A program made the translations under genes and the position numbers. The notes under the pieces are model-generated. The model was not told where the DNA came from. It worked only from the letters and a program-made list of their open reading frames with translations, and ran no database searches. Shown here one piece after another: positions 42,769-49,592 of a stretch of 49,592 nucleotides of DNA. How positions within the stretch are numbered: the stretch's first letter is position 1; each line of letters begins with the position of its first letter. The stretch is from assembly GCA_010365215.1 (NCBI GenBank), contig JAAFGT010000022.1, positions 1 to 49,592 of the forward strand, read 5' to 3'. The stretch is from Acidipila sp. (GTDB taxonomy: Bacteria; Acidobacteriota; Terriglobia; Acidiferrales; UBA7541).

Positions 42769-45612
42769 ATGCCTGAAGCAAATCCGAAGCGCCTGTTCCT
42801 GATTGATGCCATGGGCTTTATTTTCAGGGCCTTCTTTGCGCCTATGGACCGGCTACGCAACCCGCAGGGCATGCCCACCAAGGTGCCCTATATTTTTAAC
42901 AACATGGTGCGCAAGCTTTTGCGGGAGTGGGAGCCGGAGTATGTAGCGGCGGTGTTCGACGTAAGCGGGCCCACGTTTCGCGACGAGCTGTTCAAACAAT
43001 ACAAGGCCCAGCGCCCGCCCATGCCCGACGATCTTTCCATCCAGTTGCCATTCGTGCGCCGGGTGTGCGAAGCCATGCGGCTGCCCATCCTGGAACATCG
43101 AGGCTTCGAGGCCGACGACGTAATCGGAACTTTGGCGCGGCTAGGCGCGGAGAAAGGGCTGGATGTTTTTATCGTAACCAGCGACAAGGATATGTTGCAA
43201 CTGGTGAGTGCTGACGCTGCAAACGGCGAGGCAAACGGCGAGGCAAGCGACAAGGCAGGCGGCAAGGCAGGCGGCAAGGCAGGTGACAAGTTGATCGGCA
43301 AGGTGAGAGACACTGTGGCCGCCAAGAAAGCATCGCCGGGCGGCGAGAGGGCACCGGCGGGCCGCGTGCGCGTGCTCAACCCCACCAAAGACAACCTGCT
43401 GTTCGACGCAAAAAAAGTGGAAGAGATTATGGGTGTGCCTCCGGCGCTGGTGCCCGACGTGATGGCGCTGATGGGCGACAACATCGACAACATTCCCGGC
43501 GCCAAGGGCATCGGCGAAAAAGGCGCGCGCGAGATCATCCAGCGATTTGGCTCGGCGGAGAGCGCGCTCGAGCGCGCGCAGGAAGTGGAAGGCAAGCGCT
43601 ACCGCGAGGCGCTGGTGAATTCCCGCGACAATGTATTGCTATCGAAGAAGCTGGCTACGATCGATACCCACACGCCGGTGGAGTTGAATCTGGCAGCGCT
43701 GGTGAGAATGGCGCCGGATTTCGAGGCGCTGCGCGGCCTTTACACCGAGCTGGGATTTACCTCGCTGCTCCGGGAGATGGCTGCTTCCGCGCCCGCGGAT
43801 CCGGCTACGGCGCCCGCGGCAATCGACTGCGCGCCACTCGATTCACCGGCCGCGCTGACTAAATTCCTTGAGGGAATTCCGAAAGGGCAAGAGGTCGCGT
43901 TTTGGATTGCGCCGCTGAGCGCTGCTGCACGTGACGCCGAACGGGAGGTTGCGGAAGGGGGAGCGGAAGGGGAAACTGAGGCGGCGGACACTCAGGGCGA
44001 GCTGCAATACAACGATAACTCCAGAACCCAGGTGGTGGAGATCGGCATTTCCCCGGGGCCGGGAGTGGCGCGGACCACGCGCCTGGATGAAAAGGGAGAG
44101 ATGTTGAAGGCGCTGCAACCGTGGCTGGCGGATCGCGAGCGCCTTAAGATCGTGCACGATCCCAAGGCCGCGGCGCTGTTGCTGGAAGGGTCGGTGACCC
44201 TGGAGGGCACGCGTCACGCGACAATGTATTACTCCTACCTGCTGCGCCCCACCACGGCGAAGCACGAATTGGGCGACGTAGCGCTGCGCCACCTGAATCA
44301 AGCGCTTTCCGGAGGGGCGGGCGAGAAGGCGGAAGCCCTGGGGCGTCTGGCGCCCATGCTGCGCGCGGAAGTGGAAGCGCAAGGGCTCGCGGAGCTTTAC
44401 GAAACGATGGATCTGCCGCTGGCTTCCGTACTGGCGCGAATGCAGCGCACCGGCCTGCTGGTGGACCGCGCGGCGCTCGCGGCAATGTCCGTGGTGATGG
44501 AGAAGGAGATTGCCGCGCACGAAGCGGAGATTTACCAGCTGGCGGGCAGCACCTTCAACATCAACTCCTCGCAGCAGCTTGGGGAAATCCTATTCGACAA
44601 GCTGGGACTTTCCGCCGGGCGCAAGACCGGCAAGACCAAAGGCCGCTCCACCGCCGCGGACATTTTGCAGGATCTGGCGGCAAAGCATCCGCTGCCGAAA
44701 AAAATCCTGGACTACCGCGAAGTGGCCAAGCTGAAATCCACTTATGTGGACGCGCTTCCAAAACTGATCGACCCGCGCGACGGCCGGCTGCACAGCAGCC
44801 TCAGCCAGACGGTGGCGGCAACTGGGCGCCTGGCCTCTTCCAATCCAAACTTGCAGAACATTCCCGTGCGCACGGAGGTGGGACGCCAGATCCGCGCAGC
44901 CTTCGTGGCGCCGCCGGGCAGCGTGCTGCTTTCTGCGGACTATTCGCAGATCGAGCTGCGCATCCTGGCGCATTTTTCCGGCGACGCGGTGCTGCTGGAC
45001 GCCTTCGAGCACGGCGAAGACATTCACTCGCGCACGGCGCAGGAAGTGTTTGGCGTGGGCGCGCTGGGGCAGACCGCAGAGCACCGGCGCTCGGCGAAGG
45101 CCATCAATTTCGGGATCATTTACGGGCTCTCGGCATTTGGCCTGGCGCAGCAGTTGGGCATCGAGCACAAAGAGGCGGCGAAATTTATCGCCGCGTATTT
45201 CGCGCGTTACACCGCGGTGAAGGAATATCTGGACCAGCATCTGGAAACGGTGCGCAAGAGCGGTTTCACGCGCACGCTGTTCGGACGCGTGCGGCACATT
45301 CCGGAGATCACCGCGCCGCAGGCCATGTTGAGAAATTCCGGCGAGCGCATCGCGCTCAATACTCCGCTGCAGGGCACGGCGGCGGATTTGATCAAGCTGG
45401 CCATGATCGATATCGACCGCAAACTGGCGGCGTCGAAGCTGGACGCCAGAATGATCCTGCAGGTTCACGACGAACTGCTGTTCGAAGTGGCGGAGAATGA
45501 TCGCCAGGCCTTGCGTGAGCTGGTGAAGTCGGCCATGGAGCAGGTGTACGCGTTGCGTGTTCCGCTGCTGGTGGAAATTAAGATTGGCCACAATTGGCGT
45601 GATATGCAGTAA
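42769..45612 (+). CDS. polA: DNA polymerase I
   Basis: The protein has 947 residues. The 5'-3' exonuclease half starts RLFLIDAMGFIFRAFFAP and includes DVFIVTSDKDMLQLVS and MALMGDNIDNIPGAKGIGEK. The polymerase half has motif A DYSQIELRILAHFSGD (Asp724), motif B AKAINFGIIYGLSAFG and motif C QVHDELLFEV (Asp901). The middle proofreading domain lacks the DxE metal residues (region FWIAPLSAAARDAE), so 3'-5' exonuclease activity is probably lost, as in Taq. A repetitive Ala/Gly/Lys insert (~150-205) sits in the exonuclease domain. The ATG at 42769 matches the usual N terminus. Confidence 0.95.
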   Translation: MPEANPKRLFLIDAMGFIFRAFFAPMDRLRNPQGMPTKVPYIFNNMVRKLLREWEPEYVAAVFDVSGPTFRDELFKQYKAQRPPMPDDLSIQLPFVRRVCEAMRLPILEHRGFEADDVIGTLARLGAEKGLDVFIVTSDKDMLQLVSADAANGEANGEASDKAGGKAGGKAGDKLIGKVRDTVAAKKASPGGERAPAGRVRVLNPTKDNLLFDAKKVEEIMGVPPALVPDVMALMGDNIDNIPGAKGIGEKGAREIIQRFGSAESALERAQEVEGKRYREALVNSRDNVLLSKKLATIDTHTPVELNLAALVRMAPDFEALRGLYTELGFTSLLREMAASAPADPATAPAAIDCAPLDSPAALTKFLEGIPKGQEVAFWIAPLSAAARDAEREVAEGGAEGETEAADTQGELQYNDNSRTQVVEIGISPGPGVARTTRLDEKGEMLKALQPWLADRERLKIVHDPKAAALLLEGSVTLEGTRHATMYYSYLLRPTTAKHELGDVALRHLNQALSGGAGEKAEALGRLAPMLRAEVEAQGLAELYETMDLPLASVLARMQRTGLLVDRAALAAMSVVMEKEIAAHEAEIYQLAGSTFNINSSQQLGEILFDKLGLSAGRKTGKTKGRSTAADILQDLAAKHPLPKKILDYREVAKLKSTYVDALPKLIDPRDGRLHSSLSQTVAATGRLASSNPNLQNIPVRTEVGRQIRAAFVAPPGSVLLSADYSQIELRILAHFSGDAVLLDAFEHGEDIHSRTAQEVFGVGALGQTAEHRRSAKAINFGIIYGLSAFGLAQQLGIEHKEAAKFIAAYFARYTAVKEYLDQHLETVRKSGFTRTLFGRVRHIPEITAPQAMLRNSGERIALNTPLQGTAADLIKLAMIDIDRKLAASKLDARMILQVHDELLFEVAENDRQALRELVKSAMEQVYALRVPLLVEIKIGHNWRDMQ

Positions 45613-45687
45613 GATGGCGTCTTAATACCCCCTCTTTGCGCAGCACCCGTGCGCCGCACTCTTTCAAACGCATTAGCGGAGGTCGCC

Positions 45688-46212
45688 ATGACTCGACAGT
45701 TTGCATTACTCCTAGCACTATTCGGCGCCGCGGTGTGCGCGCCCGCAGTTCCAACTGCAGCCATGCCGCGGAGCACGCAGGCTGCCGAGCAGAAAACGCC
45801 TGAGCAAAAGACGCCGGAAGCGGCTGCGTCAACGGCCAAGCCGGTCGACAGGTCTACGCTGAAGATTCCCCCGGAAGATTCCAAGCGCGTGAACACGGTG
45901 AAGTCGGATGCGGATTCCGTGGCCCAGGGAAAACATACTTTCACTTCGCAGTGCGCCATGTGCCACGGCGCAACGGGCGACGGCAAAGGCGATCTGGCGG
46001 ACGATATGAAGCTCAAGCTGCTCGATTACCGCGATCCCGAAGCACTGAAAGACTACAGCGATGGCGATCTGTTCTACATCCTGAGCAAAGGCAATGAAAA
46101 AATGCCCGGCCAGGGCGATCGCATGGGCGACGCGCAGAAATGGAACCTGGTGAATTACATCCGCTCGTTTTCGAAGAAAACCACAGCCGCAAAAAAAGAA
46201 TCCAAACCGTAA
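45688..46212 (+). CDS. Exported c-type cytochrome
   Basis: The protein has 174 residues: a signal peptide (FALLLALFGAAVCAPAV), an Ala/Pro/Lys-rich linker with a repeated QKTPE motif, and one class I cytochrome c domain with CAMCHG (heme attachment) and Met ligand in NEKMPGQGDRM. The tail is Lys-rich (SKKTTAAKKESKP). It carries electrons in the periplasm, probably tethered or soluble. GGAGG lies five bases before the ATG. Confidence 0.92.
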   Translation: MTRQFALLLALFGAAVCAPAVPTAAMPRSTQAAEQKTPEQKTPEAAASTAKPVDRSTLKIPPEDSKRVNTVKSDADSVAQGKHTFTSQCAMCHGATGDGKGDLADDMKLKLLDYRDPEALKDYSDGDLFYILSKGNEKMPGQGDRMGDAQKWNLVNYIRSFSKKTTAAKKESKP

Positions 46213-46290
46213 CAGCCGCCCCGCTCGGCGCCGCGCAAGATGGCGCGCGTGCCTGCCCGTGATACTCTTTCCTTTTCCGGAGGTTTGGCC

Positions 46291-46662
46291 ATGACCCACG
46301 CTCCCCGATTTCTTGCGCTGGTGACGGATGCCAAGTCACGCATCCGCGAAACCAACGTGGCGGAAGTGAAGAAGCGCCTCGATGCGGGAGAGAAGCTGCT
46401 CATCGTAGACGTTAGAGAAGAGAGCGAGTTTGCCAAAGGGCACATCCCCGGCGCGCTTCATCTGGGCAAAGGAATCATCGAGCGCGACATCGAGGGCGCG
46501 GTTCCCGATGCATCGAAGGAGATTATTCTCTATTGCGGCGGCGGATTCCGTTCCGCAATTGCCGCGGACAATTTGAAGAAGATGGGCTACACCAACGCGG
46601 TTTCGATGGATGGCGGGTGGAAGGGTTGGTCCGACGCCGGCCTGCCGGTAACAAAAGAATAG
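46291..46662 (+). CDS. Rhodanese-like sulfurtransferase
   Basis: The protein has 123 residues and a single rhodanese domain. It contains LLIVDVREESEFAKGHIPGALHL and the active-site loop LYCGGGFRS, where the catalytic Cys is present. The end DGGWKGWSDAGLPV is typical. Family members transfer sulfane sulfur to cyanide or thiols. GGAGG precedes the ATG at 46291. The gene lies 78 bases after the cytochrome gene on the same strand. Confidence 0.9.
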   Translation: MTHAPRFLALVTDAKSRIRETNVAEVKKRLDAGEKLLIVDVREESEFAKGHIPGALHLGKGIIERDIEGAVPDASKEIILYCGGGFRSAIAADNLKKMGYTNAVSMDGGWKGWSDAGLPVTKE

Positions 46663-46726
46663 GCGCGCGCGCTGCGTTGAAAGATTTACCAGTAACTGTT
46701 TTGTTGTCCGGCCGGCTTCTCCTGCG

Positions 46727-47335
46727 ATGAAAAGCAAGCAACGCTGCGCGTGGGCAAAACTCAGCAATCCTTTGTACCTCCAGTATCACGATGAGGAATG
46801 GGGCGTGCCGTTGCATGACGACCGCAGGCTCTTCGAGATGCTGGTGCTGGAAGGCGCGCAGGCGGGATTGAGCTGGGAAACAATTTTGAACAAGCGCGAA
46901 AATTACCGCGCGGCGTTCGATGGATTCGATCCGCAGCGCGTGGCGCGCTACGGCGAGAGCCGCATCCGCAAGCTGCTGCAGAATGAAGGAATCGTTCGCA
47001 ACCGCCTGAAAATCCGCGCGGCAGTGACCAATGCGCAGGCGTGCTTGACGGTGACCCGGGAATTCGGCAGCTTTGACCGCTACATCTGGAGCTTTGTCGC
47101 CGGCCAGCCGCTGCGCAATCGCTGGAAGACACTGCGTCAGGTTCCACCGCGTACCGAGCTGAGCGACGCGATGAGCAAGGACCTGAAGCAGCGCGGCTTT
47201 AAATTCGTGGGCAGCACGATATGTTACGCGTTCATGCAGGCTGTGGGGATGGTTAACGACCACGTCATTGCGTGCCACCGGTCCAAGCGATCTTCCGATC
47301 CGCGGCGCGTGCCGTCGGGAAAAAAACGCGCGTAG
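46727..47335 (+). CDS. tag: DNA-3-methyladenine glycosylase I
   Basis: The protein has 202 residues. It removes 3-methyladenine from alkylated DNA. The family blocks are RCAW near the N terminus, YHDEEWGVPLHDDRRLFEML, EGAQAGLSWETIL (with the catalytic Glu), FKFVGSTICYAFMQAVGMVNDH and CHR at the end. The zinc ligands Cys and His are in RCAW, YHDEEWG and VNDHVIACHR. The tail after residue 185 is basic (RSKRSSDPRRVPSGKKRA). The length is near the family's usual size. Confidence 0.94.
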   Translation: MKSKQRCAWAKLSNPLYLQYHDEEWGVPLHDDRRLFEMLVLEGAQAGLSWETILNKRENYRAAFDGFDPQRVARYGESRIRKLLQNEGIVRNRLKIRAAVTNAQACLTVTREFGSFDRYIWSFVAGQPLRNRWKTLRQVPPRTELSDAMSKDLKQRGFKFVGSTICYAFMQAVGMVNDHVIACHRSKRSSDPRRVPSGKKRA

Positions 47336-47363
47336 AACGCAGAGGCGCGGGAGGATGGGCCAG

Positions 47364-48164
47364 ATGGAAATCAACATGAAGGAAACGTCGGCGAGATTTG
47401 GGCGGCGATGGAGCCCGCTGTCCGCCGGCGTGCCCGCGCCGGTACTCATCGGTGCGCCGCTGCTCCTCGGTGCGCTGTTGTGCGTCGCGGGCTGCGGGGG
47501 CAGGTCGATGCGCAGTGGCGAGCCCAGAGTGGAAACCAGTTCTACGAAGCTGGGCCGCGCGAAAGCAGTAAGCGTTACCCTGACCATGGGCGCCGGCGAA
47601 ATGAAGGTCTCGGACGATGCACCCGATCTGATGAACGGCACGTTTTCTTACAACGATCCCGCTCAAAAACCCAAGATCGGCTATGTCGATTCCAGCGACC
47701 ACGCTCAGCTTACCATCGAGCAACCGGGAGATCAGCACAGCCACGTTGGCGGCGACACATACTCCTGGGATGTCCGGCTGAACAAAGATGTAATCACGGA
47801 GCTGCATGTGCAGTTGGGTGCGGGCAAACTGAATCTGGTTTTGGGCGATCTGCCTCTCACGCGGCTGCATGTGGAGATGGGCGCGGGCTCATCGCTCGTG
47901 GATCTGGTCGGGAACTGGAAGCACGATGTGGACGTGCACCTGGAAGGCGGCGTTGGGAATGCAACGGTGAGGCTGCCGCGGAGCGTGGGCGTGCGCGTCT
48001 CCGTGCACGGAGGCTTGGGGTCGGTGAGCTCGGATGATTTTAAGAAAAATGGCGACGCCTATGTAAACGACCAGTTCGGCAAGTCCCCGATCACGGTGAA
48101 CGTGAAGATCGAAGGCGGGATTGGAAAAGTGGTCTTGGAATTAGCCGGGGGCCCGACAGTTTAA
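47364..48164 (+). CDS. Putative lipoprotein with a toastrack-like beta-repeat domain
   Basis: The protein has 266 residues. The signal segment LLLGALLCVAGCGG has a lipobox-like VAGC, though the N-terminal basic part is long. The mature part repeats GAGEMKVSDDAPDLMNGTF, GAGKLNLVLGDLPLTRLHVE, GGVGNATVRLPRSVGVRVSV and GGIGKVVLELAGG: a ladder of short Gly-bounded strands as in the LiaF-C/DUF2154 toastrack fold. Its role is unknown; related domains occur in envelope stress proteins. ATG 47364 has GGAGG nine bases upstream. Confidence 0.65.
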   Translation: MEINMKETSARFGRRWSPLSAGVPAPVLIGAPLLLGALLCVAGCGGRSMRSGEPRVETSSTKLGRAKAVSVTLTMGAGEMKVSDDAPDLMNGTFSYNDPAQKPKIGYVDSSDHAQLTIEQPGDQHSHVGGDTYSWDVRLNKDVITELHVQLGAGKLNLVLGDLPLTRLHVEMGAGSSLVDLVGNWKHDVDVHLEGGVGNATVRLPRSVGVRVSVHGGLGSVSSDDFKKNGDAYVNDQFGKSPITVNVKIEGGIGKVVLELAGGPTV

Positions 48165-48294
48165 CCGCTGCATTTGAAGGAGCGCCGTGAGCCATCGAGC
48201 AAAGTAAAGCAAAAGCAAGTAAAACGTCCGGCGCGATACATCGTCTCAAAACTTCGCTTCAAAATCCGGTCAATCCATCGGGTGAAAAATAATT

Positions 48295-48370
48295 TGGCTG
48301 GGGCGGGAGGATTCGAACCTCCACCGTCTGCATTAACAGTGCAGTGTCCTACCAATTGGACCACGCCCCA
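48295..48370 (-). tRNA. tRNA-Asn (GTT)
   Basis: On the minus strand the acceptor arms TGGGGCG/CGCCCCA pair fully over seven bases. The anticodon stem-loop is CTGCA-CTGTTAA-TGCAG, giving anticodon GTT. The T arm reads GGAGGTTCGAATCCTCC. The discriminator is G and CCA is encoded (48297-48295). A TATAAT hexamer lies upstream on the minus strand (48387-48382), without a clear -35 element. Confidence 0.95.
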
Positions 48371-48579
48371 GTGTTGGACAAATTATAATGCGCAGAAAGG
48401 GATTATTGCACAACGACGGATGGAGTGTGAACCGCAGCGATAGGCTGGTTGCGGCGCCGCTAGCAATGGGAATCAGCAGATCTAGGTCGAGGCGCTCGCA
48501 AGCCCGGCGCAGATCAAGCCTCACTCGCGGCGGACGGGCTCGCCAAGCCACGCAAACAACCCTGCAGCGCCGCGGCCGG

Positions 48580-49592
48580 TTAGAACTCGATGGAGAATTC
48601 CGTTTCCACCTCTACTGCTTTTCCGCCAACCATCGTCGGTTGGTACTGCCGCTGCCGGGCATTTTCCAGAGCTGCGGCTTGCAACGGCTGCGGACCAGAC
48701 AGCACGGTGGCGGTCTTAACCCTTCCATCGGTGCCGATCAACGCCTGCACGCGGACGGTGCCGTGAGTAGGCATGGGCTTCGGTTTTGGTTGGGAAGTTA
48801 GTTTCCCGGCTTGCACGTTTTCCGCCACGCGGACCGGCGCGTTGTTTGCAGCGGCCTTCGCCGGGGGCGGCTGTGCGGCCTGCTGCTTAGCCTTTTCTGC
48901 TGCCAGTTGCTGTTCTTGTAGCTTGGTTTTTTCCGCAGCCGCTTGTTGTTGAGCAGCTTGTTGAGCCGCTTGTTGCTTGGCCTTTTCTGCCGCCAGTTGC
49001 TGTTGTTGAAGTTTGGCTTTTTCCGCGGCGGCCTGTTGCTGAACGGCTTGCTGCTGGGCAGCCTGCTGTTTGACCTTTTCTGCAGCCATCTGCTGTTCTT
49101 GGAGTTTCGCTTTTTCCGCGGCTTGTTGACTGGCCTGCTGCTGAGCCGCTTGCTGTTGAGCAGCTTGCTGCTTGGCCTTTTCGGCTGCAGCTTGTTGACT
49201 GGCCTGCTGCTGAGCCGCTTGCTGTTGAGCAGCTTGCTGCTTGGCCTTTTCGGCTGCAGCTTGTTGAGTGGCCTGCTGCTGAGCCGCTTGCTGTTGAGCA
49301 GCTTGCTGCTTGGCCTTTTCGGCTGCAGCTTGTTGAGTGGCTTGTTGCTGAGCCGCTTGCTGTTGAGCAGCCTGCTGCTTGGCCTTTTCTACCGCCATCT
49401 GCTGTTCTTGAAGTTTGGCTTTTTCGGCCGCGGCTTGTTGGGTGGCTTGTTGCTGTGCCGCTTGCTGTTGGGCAGCTTGCTGCTTGGCCTTTTCGGCTGC
49501 GGCTTGTTGAGTGGCGGCTTGCTGCTGCGCTGCCTTCTGTGACCCCGCCGTTGCAGCCGGCGCTCCGGGCGCCGGCGGATGGGCCTGCTGAG
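48580..49592 (-). CDS. TolA/TonB-like protein with A/Q/K repeats (partial)
   Basis: The frame is open to the right edge, so the N terminus is missing. The visible 337 residues begin QQAHPPAPGAPAATAG, then a long helical region of 23-residue repeats (AAAEKAKQQAAQQQAAQQQ and variants), coded by 69-bp near-identical DNA units at about 49130-49340. The C terminus is a TonB-type domain (PTHGTVRVQALIGTDGRVKT, ENARQRQYQPTMVGG, VETEFSIEF). TonB/TolA proteins span the periplasm to pass energy to outer-membrane partners. The helical repeat region would set the reach across the periplasm. Confidence 0.88.
   Translation of the reverse strand, partial: QQAHPPAPGAPAATAGSQKAAQQQAATQQAAAEKAKQQAAQQQAAQQQATQQAAAEKAKLQEQQMAVEKAKQQAAQQQAAQQQATQQAAAEKAKQQAAQQQAAQQQATQQAAAEKAKQQAAQQQAAQQQASQQAAAEKAKQQAAQQQAAQQQASQQAAEKAKLQEQQMAAEKVKQQAAQQQAVQQQAAAEKAKLQQQQLAAEKAKQQAAQQAAQQQAAAEKTKLQEQQLAAEKAKQQAAQPPPAKAAANNAPVRVAENVQAGKLTSQPKPKPMPTHGTVRVQALIGTDGRVKTATVLSGPQPLQAAALENARQRQYQPTMVGGKAVEVETEFSIEF
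49130..49340 (-). repeat. 69-bp tandem repeats coding the TolA-like helix
   Basis: At least three nearly identical 69-base units encode the 23-residue A/Q/K repeats. The neighbouring more divergent units continue on both sides. Such DNA is prone to changes in copy number. Confidence 0.8.

Noticed and set aside
48174-48443. Plus-strand reading frame of 89 codons
   Set aside because: It runs across the tRNA-Asn gene on the opposite strand and has no ribosome site.
49130-49340. Regularly spaced repeats as a CRISPR array
   Set aside because: The repeats are contiguous 69-bp coding units in frame, without unique spacers; they encode the TolA-like helix.

Overview
The window is GC-rich (about 60 % by eye) and gene-dense. 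It carries a class II (B12-dependent) ribonucleotide reductase, MacB/FtsX permeases without an ATPase, secreted and lipoprotein-type envelope proteins, a TonB-like protein, a sigma-54 regulator and metal-dependent hydrolases. Together these suggest a Gram-negative soil-type bacterium, most likely an acidobacterium (Acidobacteriota, Terriglobia-like). That is an inference from gene content; no rRNA or taxonomic marker is present.

Layout. 1-3337 (minus): a cut-off SIS-domain sugar isomerase, an EthD-like protein, two secreted proteins of unknown function and a DinB-like protein with its own terminator. 3554-6125 (plus): a tandem pair of MacB/FtsX permeases. 11988-6186 (minus): a five-gene unit encoding a coiled-coil protein, a membrane OmpA/BON-like protein, a Rab-like GTPase, a hybrid histidine kinase and a receiver-ATPase protein, which looks like an envelope-to-cytoplasm signalling module. 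12181-17641: a secreted tyrosine phosphatase, a divergent FG-GAP-like protein and nrdJ, preceded by two NrdR-box-like sites and a consensus promoter. 17675-23552: a LOG-family protein, a Ysc84-like protein and a TetR-HlyD-ABC-ABC2 efflux operon behind a perfect palindromic operator. 23638-29684: a radical SAM protein, a receiver-like protein with Asn at the phosphorylation site, folK with a deaminase, a glycosidase-like lipoprotein and a fasciclin protein.

29875-37989 is the most unusual part. A sigma-54 activator (plus) is followed by a -24/-12 promoter with an upstream dyad and three genes for small, very basic peptides (49, 45 and 42 residues). The peptides share a K-x-L-[GS]-x-x-[KS]-[TA]-L-[KR] core, and the first two continue as hexapeptide repeats. 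Facing them is a minus-strand operon for a GAF-HlyD chimera, a HlyD lipoprotein and a PqqD-like/M50 protease/HlyD fusion. I read this as a candidate undescribed peptide maturation and export system.

38213-49592: a STAS anti-anti-sigma factor, a D-aminoacylase-like amidohydrolase, an MBL-PilZ protein, a CDF metal transporter, DNA polymerase I with a decayed proofreading domain, cytochrome c, rhodanese, 3-methyladenine glycosylase I, a putative lipoprotein with a beta-repeat domain, tRNA-Asn(GTT) and the end of a TolA/TonB-like protein with 69-bp repeats.
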